Source of the DNA: Mesorhizobium sp. M4B.F.Ca.ET.203.01.1.1
Lineage (GTDB): Bacteria > Pseudomonadota > Alphaproteobacteria > Rhizobiales > Rhizobiaceae
DNA length: 64,000 bases
Assembly: GCF_004791025.1 (NCBI RefSeq)
Contig: NZ_SRUO01000003.1
Location: forward strand, 186,001-250,000
Reading direction: 5' to 3'
Shown here: positions 53,856-62,516 of the stretch, in pieces
Layout: every line of letters begins with the position of its first letter
How positions within the stretch are numbered: the stretch's first letter is position 1
Notes under the pieces: generated by a model
What the model was told of the DNA's origin: nothing
Seen by the model: the letters and a program-made list of their open reading frames with translations, nothing else
The model's database searches: none
Program-made: the position numbers and the translations under genes

Positions 53856-55943
53856 ATGGCGATCAGCGAAACAATCCCGGCGGGCCTGGCGGCCAAGAAC
53901 GGCCGCGACGTCTTCTTCGCGCTGGGCATCGTCATCATCCTGGCCGTGCTGTTCCTGCCGATCCCGGCCTTCCTCATCGACATCGGCCTCGCCTTCTCGA
54001 TCGCGCTGTCGGTGCTGATCCTGATGGTGGCGCTGTGGATCCAGCGGCCGCTCGACTTCTCCTCCTTCCCGACCGTGCTGCTGATCGCCACCATGCTCAG
54101 GCTGTCGCTCAACATCGCCACCACGCGCATGATCCTGTCGCACGGCAATGAAGGCACGCACGCGGCCGGCTATGTCATTTCGGGCTTCTCGAAGCTGGTG
54201 ATGTCGAGCGACTTCGTCATCGGCCTGATTGTCTTCCTGATCCTGATCGTGGTGAACTTCATCGTCATCACCAAGGGCGCCACCCGTATCGCCGAGGTCG
54301 GCGCCCGCTTCACCCTCGATGCCATTCCCGGCAAGCAGATGTCGATCGACGCCGACCTTTCCGCCGGCATGATCGACGAGAAGACGGCGCAGTTGCGCCG
54401 CCGCGAGCTGGAAGAGGAATCCTCCTTCTTCGGCTCGATGGACGGCGCCTCGAAATTCGTGCGCGGCGACGCCATCGCCGGCCTCATCATCACCGCCATC
54501 AACATCGTCGGCGGCATCGCCATCGGCTACATCCGCCACGGCATGGGCATGGGCGAAGCCGCCGACGTGTTCATCAAGCTGTCGGTCGGCGATGGTCTCG
54601 TCACCCAGATTCCGGCGCTGATCGTCTCGCTCGCCGCCGGCATGCTGGTCTCCAAGGGCGGCACCCGCGGCTCGGCCAACCAGGCCGTGTTCGGCCAGCT
54701 TGGCGCACACCCGCGCGCGCTCTATGTCGCCGCCTTCCTGCTGGTCATCCTCTGCCTCATGCCCGGCCTGCCGCTGTTCCCGTTCTTTGCCCTTGCCGGC
54801 GGCATGGCTGGTCTCGGCTACGTCATCCCGTTGCGCCACAACCGCGCCATGGCCGCCGCCGCGGCGTTGAAGGACGAGGAGAAGGCGAAAAAGGCCGAGG
54901 AGGAGAAGAACTCGGTCAAGGCCTCGCTTGCCACCGCCGAGATCGAGCTCTTGATCGGCAAGCAGCTGTCGACGCGCCTGCTGGTGTCGCATCAGGAGCT
55001 GGTCTTCCGCATGGCCAAGATGCGCAAGAAATTCGCCCAGCAATACGGCTTCGTCGTGCCCGAAGTGCGCGTCGCCGACGACTTCGCCATCCCGCCGAAG
55101 AGTTACCAGATCAAGGTCCACGGCACTGTCGTCGCCGAGTACCAGATGCGCGTCGGCGAGATCATGGTGCTGCTCGGCACCCGCGACGTGCCGGACCTGC
55201 CCGGCGAGGAGATCCGCGAGCCGGCCTTCGGCATGCGCGCCTTCTCGGTGCTGGAGACCTTCGCCGAGGACCTCAAGCGCGAGAGCTACACCTATGCCGA
55301 CAACATGTCGGTGCTGCTCACCCACCTCTCCGAGGTGATCCGCAACAACCTGCCGCAGTTGCTCTCTTACAAGGACATGAAGGCGCTGCTCGAAAGACAG
55401 GACCCGGAGTACCGCAAGCTCGCCGACGAGATCTGCACCTCGCACATCTCCTATCCCGGCCTGCAGGCAGTGTTGAAGCTTCTGCTCGCCGAGCGCGTCT
55501 CGATCCGCAACCTGCATCTGATCATCGAGGCCATCGCCGAGATCGCGCCGCATGTGCGGCGCACCGAGCAGATCGTCGAGCACGTCCGCATCCGCATGGC
55601 GCAGCAGATCTGCGGCGATCTTTCCGAGGGCGGCATGCTCAAGGTGCTGCGCCTCGGCAACCGCTGGGACCTAGCCTTCCACCAGAGCCTCAAGCGCGAC
55701 GCCAAGGGCGAGGTGCGCGAGTTCGACATCGACCCGCGCCAGCTCGAGGAATTCGGCCAGGATGCGACCAAGGCGATCCGCAAGCATCTCGAAGCTGGCG
55801 AGCGCTTTGTCCTCGTCACCGCGCCCGACGCGCGGCCCTATGTGCGCATGATCATCGAGCGCCTGTTCACGACGCTCCCCGTTCTCTCCCATGTCGAGAT
55901 CGCCAAAGGCGTCGAGATCAAGGTGCTCGGGACGATCTCGTGA
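53856..55943 (+). CDS. flhA: Flagellar export gate protein FlhA
   Basis: A 695-residue export-gate protein with eight N-terminal transmembrane helices. Family hallmarks are [24 protein letters not shown] and the FHIPEP-type loop [23 protein letters not shown]. The large cytoplasmic domain receives chaperone-substrate complexes. GTGA overlap with fliR. Confidence 0.97.
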   Translation: MAISETIPAGLAAKNGRDVFFALGIVIILAVLFLPIPAFLIDIGLAFSIALSVLILMVALWIQRPLDFSSFPTVLLIATMLRLSLNIATTRMILSHGNEGTHAAGYVISGFSKLVMSSDFVIGLIVFLILIVVNFIVITKGATRIAEVGARFTLDAIPGKQMSIDADLSAGMIDEKTAQLRRRELEEESSFFGSMDGASKFVRGDAIAGLIITAINIVGGIAIGYIRHGMGMGEAADVFIKLSVGDGLVTQIPALIVSLAAGMLVSKGGTRGSANQAVFGQLGAHPRALYVAAFLLVILCLMPGLPLFPFFALAGGMAGLGYVIPLRHNRAMAAAAALKDEEKAKKAEEEKNSVKASLATAEIELLIGKQLSTRLLVSHQELVFRMAKMRKKFAQQYGFVVPEVRVADDFAIPPKSYQIKVHGTVVAEYQMRVGEIMVLLGTRDVPDLPGEEIREPAFGMRAFSVLETFAEDLKRESYTYADNMSVLLTHLSEVIRNNLPQLLSYKDMKALLERQDPEYRKLADEICTSHISYPGLQAVLKLLLAERVSIRNLHLIIEAIAEIAPHVRRTEQIVEHVRIRMAQQICGDLSEGGMLKVLRLGNRWDLAFHQSLKRDAKGEVREFDIDPRQLEEFGQDATKAIRKHLEAGERFVLVTAPDARPYVRMIIERLFTTLPVLSHVEIAKGVEIKVLGTIS

Positions 55944-56692
55944 GCGCGCTCTCGCAAGGCGTCGTCATCGCCGCCTTCCTCGCCTTCTGCCGCATCGGCG
56001 CCTGCTTCATGCTGATGCCGGGCCTGTCGAGCGCCCGCGTGCCGATCCAGGTGCGGCTGTTCGTGTCGGTCGCCGCCACCGGCGGCCTGCTCGCCTTCCT
56101 CTGGGACCGGATCTACCCCTATGTCGATCCGCGTCCGCAGATCCTGGCGCCGATGATCGTCTCCGAGCTTTTGGTCGGCGGGCTGATCGGCGCCATGACA
56201 AGGCTCTACATGGAGGCGTTGCGCTTCATCGGCTCGGCCATCGCCATGCTGATCGGCTATGGCGGCTCGGGCGGGCCGGCGATCGAGGAGCCGGAACCGC
56301 AGGCGGCGCTTGCCGCCATCATCTCGTTCTCGGCGCTGCTGCTGCTCTTCGTCTTCGATTTCGACCACGAGATCGTACGCGCCCTGGTCGCCTCCTATGC
56401 GGTCGCGCCGGTCAATGTCTTCTTCAACCCGCAGGCAGCGCTGGTCGATGTCACCGACACGGTGTCGGACGCCTTCTTCCTGGTCATCCGCCTCGGCAGC
56501 CCCTTCGTGGCCTATGCCATCCTCGTCAACCTGACCATCGGCTTCGTCAACAAGCTGACGCCGCAGATCCCGGTCTATTTCATCTCGCTGCCCTTCGTCA
56601 TCGCCGGCGGGCTGATCATCTTCTATTTCGCCATCGGCACCTTGCTGTCGCTGTTCGTCGATGGCTTTGTCGACCTGACGCTCGCCCGGTGA
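55940..56692 (+). CDS. fliR: Flagellar export gate protein FliR
   Basis: A 250-residue gate protein with six to seven hydrophobic helices. The pattern [35 protein letters not shown] is typical. It starts with GTG at 55940, overlapping the flhA stop. With FliP and FliQ it forms the core channel. Confidence 0.95.
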   Translation: MSALSQGVVIAAFLAFCRIGACFMLMPGLSSARVPIQVRLFVSVAATGGLLAFLWDRIYPYVDPRPQILAPMIVSELLVGGLIGAMTRLYMEALRFIGSAIAMLIGYGGSGGPAIEEPEPQAALAAIISFSALLLLFVFDFDHEIVRALVASYAVAPVNVFFNPQAALVDVTDTVSDAFFLVIRLGSPFVAYAILVNLTIGFVNKLTPQIPVYFISLPFVIAGGLIIFYFAIGTLLSLFVDGFVDLTLAR

Positions 56693-56696
56693 AGCG

Positions 56697-57080
56697 ATGA
56701 CCACGCGCAAGGAGCGATTGCGGAAACTGGTCAAGGTGCAGGAGCAGCTGAAGGCTCTGCACGAGACGCGCCATGCGACATTCGTGGCGGCGGCGGGAAC
56801 CGCCGAGGCCGAGGCAAGGGAACTGGTCGAGCATTTCGACGCGGACCAGTCGCTGGCCGGCCTGTTCCCCGACCTCTACCATCGCCGCATCGCCAACGCC
56901 CTGGTGCGCCAGGAGGCCAGCCTGGAAAGTGCCAGGCAGGAAGCGGGCCTCATCGCCACGGCGACTGCACGCACCAACATGGTCGAGCGCGCCTACAAGG
57001 ACGTGCGCCGCCGCGACGAGCGCGAACGCTCCGACCGCGAGCGGCTTGATCTGATCGCCCAGAAACGGGAACAGGAATAG
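56697..57080 (+). CDS. FliJ-like coiled-coil flagellar protein
   Basis: A 127-residue, highly charged, fully helical protein (RKERLRKLVKVQEQLKALHETRH...RRRDERERSDRERLDLIAQKREQE). Its size and coiled-coil nature match FliJ, the stalk protein of the export ATPase, and no other fliJ candidate is present. Four bases after fliR. Function inferred from shape and position. Confidence 0.65.
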   Translation: MTTRKERLRKLVKVQEQLKALHETRHATFVAAAGTAEAEARELVEHFDADQSLAGLFPDLYHRRIANALVRQEASLESARQEAGLIATATARTNMVERAYKDVRRRDERERSDRERLDLIAQKREQE

Positions 57081-57122
57081 CGGTGGCTTCCGCCTTGGCG
57101 CTGGACGGCGCCCTGAGAAGCG

Positions 57123-57716
57123 TCAGCCGCCCGTCGCGGTGGCCTTGACCGGCCTGGCTGCACCGATCCGTTCCCAGCGCTTGCCATTGCCCTGCGCCTG
57201 CCGGGCGAAATAGCTGTATGGGGTGCTGGACCAGTCGCGGACGGAGTTGGTGAGATTGTCGAGCACCAGGTCGCCCTCGCTGGTGCGCACCGTCAGCACC
57301 GTATGCCCTTCGCCGTGATAGCTTGCCACGGTCAGCAGCAGCGCCGAAGCCGGCCAGCCGCGCTTCATCAGTTCGAGCTTCTTCAGGATCGCGATGTCCT
57401 CGCAATCGCCGGAGACGGTCGGCACGCGCCAGTCGTCTTCCTTGCCGACGGTGGCCTGGTCGCTGAGCTCTGTTATGCGCGAATTGACCGAGCGGTTCAC
57501 CTGCTTCAATTCGGAACTCAGTCCCGGCTGCAGGGCAACGACCTTCCTTCCCCCGGCGGTGCTGCACAGGCTGGGTTGGCGACTGCAGAACGAAAAGAAG
57601 GCAGGCGGCGCGAACGCCTTGCCGCTGGTTTCCATGATCGTCCCGGCCTGCGAGGCGAACGGGCAGGCAAGCGACAGCAAGAATGCGATCAGCGCGACAT
57701 CGCGTTTCACGATCAA
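57123..57716 (-). CDS. Bacterial transglutaminase-like cysteine proteinase (BTLCP)
   Basis: A 197-residue exported protein with signal peptide (residues 1-24) and a papain-like catalytic triad: Cys105 in SGDCEDIA, His138 in GEGHTVL and Asp153 in LVLDNLTN. BTLCP proteins can be periplasmic proteases that cleave large adhesins or act on envelope proteins. It is convergent with the FliJ-like gene and divergent from the flgJ-like gene. Confidence 0.9.
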   Translation of the reverse strand: MIVKRDVALIAFLLSLACPFASQAGTIMETSGKAFAPPAFFSFCSRQPSLCSTAGGRKVVALQPGLSSELKQVNRSVNSRITELSDQATVGKEDDWRVPTVSGDCEDIAILKKLELMKRGWPASALLLTVASYHGEGHTVLTVRTSEGDLVLDNLTNSVRDWSSTPYSYFARQAQGNGKRWERIGAARPVKATATGG

Positions 57717-57988
57717 CGTCTCCAGTGCGTGGACTTGAGGATGAGGGGAGCGGGTTAATGAGCGGTTTCTAAACTGCCCAATTTGGCCGTTAGCGAGGCA
57801 GCGCCGTTAACGTATTAATACTTCGAAAAATAAGACTTGAAGCCGTGTCGCGGCGTTGGCCGGCAGAGGGATTCTCGCCGACCGCGTATCGGTCCGGCGC
57901 CGATCGCGTCGCCTCGCTCTCCGCAAGCCTGCCGCAAGCTTGTTGCGCCATTGTCCGTGCCACGAAAATCGGCAAGAGGCGGACTTTT

Positions 57989-58543
57989 TTGGCAATCTCT
58001 CCACCCAGCGACATCGTTCTGGACGTTGCCCGCGCCGCCGAGCCGACGGATGTCGAGGCCGCGCGGGCCGCACTGGCGAAACGCACCGACGGCGCCTCCG
58101 ACGCGTTTTCGGTCGCCACGACCGGCACCATGCTTTCCCGCGCCACGGCGGACAAGGCCGAGGCGGCAAATCCGGAGAAGAAGTTCCAGCGCTTCGAGGC
58201 GATGGTGCTGCAGACCTTCATCCAGAACATGATGCCCAAGGACACCGAGGGCGTTTACGGCAAGGGCCTCGCCGGCGACATGTGGAAATCGCAGATGGCC
58301 GAGCAGATGGCCAATGCGATGGCCGCGCGCGGCGGCATCGGCATCGCCAGGTCGCTGCTTGCCGACCACTACATGGACGGCAAGCGCACCGTGCCTGTCG
58401 GCCCGGTTTCGGGTGGGCCGGAAAAGACCGAGATCGACCAGCAGACCCGGCTGTCGACCTCGATGGTGCAGGAGCTGCAGCGCCAGGCCGCGCGGTCGAT
58501 GACCGGCGACGACACGACCATAGAAACCGAGACGAAAATTTAG
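57989..58543 (+). CDS. flgJ: FlgJ-like rod-binding protein (no muramidase domain)
   Basis: A 184-residue protein with a rod-binding domain: KKFQRFEAMVLQTFIQNMMPKDTEGVYGKGLAGDMWKSQMAEQMANAMAARGGIGIARSL. It caps rod assembly. The peptidoglycan hydrolase domain of enteric FlgJ is absent; the transglycosylase at 38738 may replace it. Start is TTG 57989 with AAGAGGCGGA upstream. The region before it has a degenerate copy of the shared motif (GCAAG at 57934-57938). Confidence 0.88.
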   Translation: MAISPPSDIVLDVARAAEPTDVEAARAALAKRTDGASDAFSVATTGTMLSRATADKAEAANPEKKFQRFEAMVLQTFIQNMMPKDTEGVYGKGLAGDMWKSQMAEQMANAMAARGGIGIARSLLADHYMDGKRTVPVGPVSGGPEKTEIDQQTRLSTSMVQELQRQAARSMTGDDTTIETETKI

Positions 58544-58550
58544 GATCCTC

Positions 58551-58967
58551 ATGGCCGACCAATCCGAACTCTCCAACCTGCCGGCGCGGACCTCGGAAGC
58601 GCCCGTCCAGTTCGCGCGACCTGGAAACCTCGCCGCCATCATCGGCCGCATCGAGGAAGCGGTCGACGAGGAGACAGCGGGCATCCGCGCCAGCACAGGT
58701 TACGACCTCAAGGCCTCCAACGCCCGCAAGAGCCGCTACCTCTATGAGTTGACCCGCGCCATGAAGGGCGCCAACGAGATCGAATTCCTGGAGCAGCATC
58801 GCGAGGGGCTGGCGCGGCTGCGCCAGAAGCTGGCCAAGAACGAGGCGGCGATCCTTGCCCATCTCAACGCCGTCAACGAGGTCGCCAATCTCTTGAAGAA
58901 CGCCATCCAGCGCGCCGAGGCCGACGGCACCTATTCGGCCCGCGAATTCGGCTGGGCCCGGGCATGA
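58551..58967 (+). CDS. FlgN-like chaperone candidate
   Basis: A 138-residue helical protein (LAAIIGRIEEAVDEETAGIRASTGYDLKASNARKSRYLYELTRAMKG...LRQKLAKNEAAILAHLNAVNEVANLL), consistent with FlgN-type export chaperones of the hook-associated proteins. Eight bases after flgJ. Assignment by fold type, size and location. Confidence 0.72.
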   Translation: MADQSELSNLPARTSEAPVQFARPGNLAAIIGRIEEAVDEETAGIRASTGYDLKASNARKSRYLYELTRAMKGANEIEFLEQHREGLARLRQKLAKNEAAILAHLNAVNEVANLLKNAIQRAEADGTYSAREFGWARA

Positions 58968-59001
58968 CTTCGGCCGCGAGGCCCATGCGAGGGAACGACC
59001 G

Positions 59002-59526
59002 GTGATCAAGTTCATCGCCGCCGCGATCTGGATCTGCGCAGCGACGCTCGGCGCCGTGTTCTATTCGTTCCAGGCGGCCGGCAAGGCCGGCGTCGGCGAG
59101 ACGCCGAAGCCGATGCTGGGCGGCCTCGACTACGTCAAGACCGACATCATCTCGGTGCCCTTGATCCGCGACGGCAGGATCGACGGCTATTTTCTCACCA
59201 AGCTCGTCTACACGGTCGAGCCCGAGCAGATAAAGAAACTGTCGATCCCGGCGCAGGCGCTGATCACCGACCAGGTCTATTCCTATCTCTATTCCAACCC
59301 GCAGATCGATTTCACCAAGAAGGACACGATCGATCTCGATACTTTCCGCAAGGCGATCCACGACACCATCAACGCCCGCGTCGGGGTCGAGCTGGTGCAC
59401 GACGTCCTGGTCGACCAGGTCAACTTCCTGTCCAAGGACGAGATCCGCGACAACGCGCTGCGCCGCCGCAAGAATGCCGGCGAGACCGCGCAAGCAATGA
59501 CCAAGCCTTTCCAGGCGGAGCATTGA
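59002..59526 (+). CDS. Conserved hypothetical membrane-anchored protein of flagellar cluster
   Basis: A 174-residue protein with an N-terminal membrane anchor (about residues 3-22) and a periplasmic domain (LDYVKTDIISVPLIRDGRIDGYFLTKLVYTVEPEQIKKL). The layout, a single helix followed by a domain that binds along the membrane, recalls FliL but is too diverged to call. Start is GTG 59002 with GAGGGA upstream. Third gene of the flgJ unit. Confidence 0.72.
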   Translation: MIKFIAAAIWICAATLGAVFYSFQAAGKAGVGETPKPMLGGLDYVKTDIISVPLIRDGRIDGYFLTKLVYTVEPEQIKKLSIPAQALITDQVYSYLYSNPQIDFTKKDTIDLDTFRKAIHDTINARVGVELVHDVLVDQVNFLSKDEIRDNALRRRKNAGETAQAMTKPFQAEH

Positions 59527-59701
59527 TCGCCCGCCGAGGCACGGCGGCCTACCGCTCTGCCGAGGTGATGCGAGATGACGCATCGCCACCACGTTGACGT
59601 AAACGTCAATGCGAAGCTATATGCGTCAGCGACCGTGATCGCGACATGCGCCGGGCAAAGCGCCGCCGCGCATCAAACGCAACGAGATGAGGAGAACCGC
59701 C

Positions 59702-59986
59702 GTGAGCGTTCAGGAGATTGCCGACAGGATCAAGTCGCGCGTGGCAAGCGCGGGCTTCGAGCATTCGGTGAAGTTCGATACCGGCAGCGACGGCGTCATC
59801 GTCATCGACGGCGCCAGCGTTTCGACCACCGACGCGCCGACCGACTGCACCGTCAAGCTTTCGCTCGACGATCTGGATTCGCTGATCGCCGGCGACCTCA
59901 ACCCGACCATGGCCTTCATGTCCGGCAAGATAAAGATCGAGGGCGACATGACCGTCGCCATGGCGCTCAGCCAGTTGCTCGGCTGA
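59702..59986 (+). CDS. SCP2 sterol-binding family protein
   Basis: A 94-residue single-domain SCP2-like protein: VKFDTGSDGVIVIDG...DCTVKLSLDDLDSLIAGDLNPTMAFMSGKIKIEGDM. The family binds lipid or fatty-acyl ligands; the bacterial role is unclear. GTG 59702 is preferred because AGGAG lies seven bases upstream; an ATG five codons earlier is in frame. Followed by a terminator. Confidence 0.87.
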   Translation: MSVQEIADRIKSRVASAGFEHSVKFDTGSDGVIVIDGASVSTTDAPTDCTVKLSLDDLDSLIAGDLNPTMAFMSGKIKIEGDMTVAMALSQLLG

Positions 59987-60006
59987 CCTTCTCGAAAAAC
60001 CAAGCA

Positions 60007-60031
60007 AAACGCCGCCCCGTGGGCGGCGTTT
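60007..60031. terminator. Bidirectional Rho-independent terminator
   Basis: A perfect 11-bp stem (AAACGCCGCCC at 60007-60017, GGGCGGCGTTT at 60021-60031) with a 3-nt loop, between the convergent SCP2-like and GNAT genes. T/A ends make it usable from both sides. Confidence 0.8.
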
Positions 60032-60036
60032 CTGTC

Positions 60037-60744
60037 TCAGGCCACCAGTGGCAGCGACTTGAGCTTGCGCCCGGCAGCCTTCAGCGTGCCGCGCGCGCCG
60101 TCGAGCACGCCTTCCACCAGCTCCAGCGCCAGCAGCCGGTGCCGCTCATAGGGGCCGGGCATCGCCAGCGCGCCGGTCTTCGCCGCCGAGAAGCCGAAGC
60201 GCCCATAGTAGGGCGCATCGCCGACGAGCAGGATCGCGCCATGGCCGAGGCGCGCCGCCTCGGCGACAGCATGGCGCATCAGCGCCGAGCCGATACCGGC
60301 GCCCTTGAGCGCGGGATCGACGGCCAGCGGGCCAAGCAGCAGTGCCGCCGCACCGCCCTCGCTCAAGCTCACATCCCAGAGCCGCACGGTGGCGAGCACC
60401 GCGCCCGAGGCATCGCGCGCGACGAAGGCCAGGCCTTCCGACGGCCGGCGGCCGCGCCGCAACTTCTCCGACGACTTCCTGCGCCGCCCAGGCCCCATGG
60501 CACGGTCGAGCAGGTCCTCGCGCGCTTCGATATCGCCGGCGCTTTCGGCCACGATGGCGAATGCCGGAGCCTGTGAGGCCCCCTCACCCGGCTCGCCGCG
60601 CGAGCCAGCCTGTGCCCATTGGGCAAGGGAGGGCGCAAGCGCTGCCATCGGGCTCCTCTCCCCCGCGAAGAAGAGCTGATCCGAAGGGCCGGATGAGGGG
60701 GCAATGTCGGTGTCCGCAATGGCCGATTTGATCAGGTAGTCCAT
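60037..60744 (-). CDS. GNAT family N-acetyltransferase carrying an in-frame palindromic element
   Basis: A 235-residue protein. Residues about 59-235 are a complete GNAT domain with the acetyl-CoA loop in LLLGPLAVDPALKGAGIGSALMRHAV and a C-terminal YYGRFGFSAAKTGALAMPGPYE typical of the YhbS-like group. The first 14 residues (MDYLIKSAIADTDI) look native. Residues 15-56 are encoded by the repeat element at 60578-60702 and have unrelated, low-complexity composition. The frame stays open through it. Confidence 0.83.
   Translation of the reverse strand: MDYLIKSAIADTDIAPSSGPSDQLFFAGERSPMAALAPSLAQWAQAGSRGEPGEGASQAPAFAIVAESAGDIEAREDLLDRAMGPGRRRKSSEKLRRGRRPSEGLAFVARDASGAVLATVRLWDVSLSEGGAAALLLGPLAVDPALKGAGIGSALMRHAVAEAARLGHGAILLVGDAPYYGRFGFSAAKTGALAMPGPYERHRLLALELVEGVLDGARGTLKAAGRKLKSLPLVA
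60578..60702. repeat. 125-bp palindromic repeat element inserted in the GNAT gene
   Basis: Terminal inverted repeats of 15 bp with one mismatch: GCCCCCTCACCCGGC (60578-60592) and, on the other strand, GCCCCCTCATCCGGC (60702-60688). Inside are a perfect GGCTCG/CGAGCC hairpin (60590-60606) and a TGCCCA/TGGGCA hairpin (60613-60625). CCCTCATCCGGCC-type ends are common in Rhizobiales small palindromic repeats as I recall. It carries no gene of its own. Confidence 0.75.
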
Positions 60745-60786
60745 GTCCGCGATCCTTCACGAGCGGAGATCTGTTCCACAAGCGAG

Positions 60787-60815
60787 CCCGGGTGGGCGAC
60801 AGGCGCCCACCTGGG
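60787..60815 (-). terminator. Hairpin after the decarboxylase gene
   Basis: Arms CCCGGGTGGGCG (60787-60798) and CGCCCACCTGGG (60804-60815) pair over 12 bp with one G-T wobble, between the decarboxylase stop and the GNAT start on the minus strand. No T-run follows, so its termination strength is uncertain. Confidence 0.45.
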
Positions 60816-60842
60816 ATGATCTGAACGGTCCTTGCGAACCGG

Positions 60843-61976
60843 TCAGATCACGTAGGATCGGAGCGGCTCGAAGCCGTTGAAGGCGACCGAGGAGTAGGTC
60901 GTCGTGTAGGCGCCGGTGCCTTCGATCAGCACCTCGTCGCCGATGGTCAGCGACAGGGGCAGCGGATAGGGCGTCTTCTCGTACATCACGTCGGCCGAAT
61001 CGCAGGTCGGGCCGGCGAGCACGCAAGGCGCGGTCTCGCTGCCGTCATGCGCGGTGACGATCGGGTAGCGGATCGCCTCGTCCATGGTCTCGGCGAGACC
61101 GCCGAACTTGCCGATGTCGAGGAACACCCAGCGCACATTGTCATTGTCGGCCTTCTTCGAGATCAGCACGACTTCCGACTTGATGACGCCGGCATTGCCG
61201 ACCATGCCGCGGCCCGGCTCGATGATCGTCTCGGGCAGCGCGTTGCCGAAATGCTTGCGCAGCGCCGAGAAGATCGCCTGGCCGTAGGCCTGCGCCACCG
61301 GCACGTCCTTCAGGTAGCGGGTCGGAAAGCCGCCGCCCATGTTGACCATCTTGAGCACGATGCCCTCGTCGGCGAGCGTCGCGAACACCTTCTTGGCATC
61401 GCCCAGCGCGCGGTCCCAGGCCGTGAGATCGGTCTGCTGCGAGCCGACATGGAACGACACGCCATAGGCGTCGAGGCCGAGCGCCTTGGCGTGGCGCAGC
61501 ACGTCGACCGCCATCGCCGGGACGCAGCCGAACTTGCGCGACAGCGGCCATTCGGCGCCCTCGCCGTCGGTCAGCACGCGGCAGAACACGCGCGCGCCGG
61601 GTGCGACGCGGGCGATCTTCTCGACCTCCTCGACGCAGTCGACCGCGAACAGGCGGATGCCGAGATGGAAGGCGCGCGCGATGTCACGCTCCTTCTTGAT
61701 GGTGTTGCCGAAGGAAATGCGGTCCGCGGGCGCACCCGCGTCCATCGCCATCTCGACTTCGGCAACCGATGCGGTGTCGAAGGACGAGCCCATCGCAGCA
61801 AGCAGGCGCAGGATCTCCGGCGCCGGGTTTGCCTTCACCGCATAGTAGATCTTGGAATCGGGCAACGCCTTCTCGAAGGCGCGGAAATTGTCGCGCACGA
61901 CATCGAGGTCGACGACGAGGCATGGGCCGTTCGGACGTCGGGTGGCGAGGAAGTCAAGGATGCGCTGGGTGGCCAT
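60843..61976 (-). CDS. odc: PLP-dependent ornithine/lysine-type decarboxylase (alanine racemase fold)
   Basis: A 377-residue fold-III decarboxylase. Lys48 in YYAVKANP binds PLP; GVSFHVGSQ, NMGGGFP and EPGRGMVGNAG follow in order; and the catalytic Cys (about residue 325) lies in GPTCDSADV. Enzymes of this size make putrescine from ornithine, some also cadaverine from lysine. ATG 61976 has GGAGAG upstream. The frame is open without stop back to 62108, but that segment is the leader RNA and is Pro/Arg-rich. A 430-nt leader precedes the gene. Confidence 0.92.
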   Translation of the reverse strand: MATQRILDFLATRRPNGPCLVVDLDVVRDNFRAFEKALPDSKIYYAVKANPAPEILRLLAAMGSSFDTASVAEVEMAMDAGAPADRISFGNTIKKERDIARAFHLGIRLFAVDCVEEVEKIARVAPGARVFCRVLTDGEGAEWPLSRKFGCVPAMAVDVLRHAKALGLDAYGVSFHVGSQQTDLTAWDRALGDAKKVFATLADEGIVLKMVNMGGGFPTRYLKDVPVAQAYGQAIFSALRKHFGNALPETIIEPGRGMVGNAGVIKSEVVLISKKADNDNVRWVFLDIGKFGGLAETMDEAIRYPIVTAHDGSETAPCVLAGPTCDSADVMYEKTPYPLPLSLTIGDEVLIEGTGAYTTTYSSVAFNGFEPLRSYVI

Positions 61977-62089
61977 CGGGGTCTCTCCATAACGCCTTTC
62001 GGCGCGCAATAAGGCTGCGGGACGCGGGCTGTCGGCCTCGCGAACACGCGGTGGACAAAGGCGGGACGGAATATCCATGGAACCAGCCG

Positions 62090-62275
62090 GTGGAGACCCC
62101 GGAACCATGAAATGCCGTCTCGCGGCGGTGAACCTTGGCCTTGCCCGGCCTCGGTTCGCTTTGTCTGCCTTGGCTTGGATGGGAGACCCGTCCGCACTGC
62201 CGGCAATGAAGGTGTGCCTCTTTAGTAACCCCGGTCTTTGGACAACCGGAAGAGAACCAGAAAGGCCCGCACCGT
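62090..62275 (-). ncRNA. Structured leader of the decarboxylase gene, probable speF-type RNA
   Basis: The long leader contains several hairpins on the minus strand: CCGGT/ACCGG (62231-62249), AACC-GGCC/GGCC-GGTT (62131-62156) and GAGAC/GTCTC (62093-62121). A conserved-looking single-stranded block with GCCGGCA lies between them. The speF motif, a structured RNA upstream of ornithine decarboxylase genes in alphaproteobacteria, is established; the match here is by location and architecture, not by a covariance search. Boundaries are approximate. Confidence 0.55.
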
Positions 62276-62412
62276 CGTTGCTTCAAGGTGTCCTCGATCT
62301 TGTGGTTGGCCACTGACCGACTGGAGTGGTTGGCTCCAGTTACCTTACCGATTGCCCTCACCATTCGAGGATCGGCGGACACCCACAGGCACGTGCGACT
62401 TTGGGCAAGCGC

Positions 62413-62441
62413 GATATAAGAGCGTAGGATTTCACAATCAA
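62413..62441 (-). promoter_or_regulatory. Candidate promoter of the decarboxylase gene
   Basis: On the minus strand TTGATT (62441-62436) and TATATC (62418-62413) are separated by 17 bp. Transcription starting near 62405 would give a leader of about 430 nt containing the structured RNA. The remaining 62277-62412 shows no gene. Confidence 0.5.
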
Positions 62442-62516
62442 TAAAAATCGTAAGCTGCGGTTGTAAAATTTCCGGCATCGAACAATCTACGGATTACCGT
62501 ATCCGGATATCGAACG

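Noticed and set aside
57931-57951. A seventh copy of the flagellar promoter motif before flgJ
   Set aside because: GCAAG and the spacing are present, but the GCGG and TAG boxes do not match; noted only in the flgJ entry.
61977-62108. A 44-codon N-terminal extension of the decarboxylase
   Set aside because: ATG 61976 has a good ribosome site and matches the family N-terminus; the upstream codons coincide with the structured leader. Kept only as a remark.
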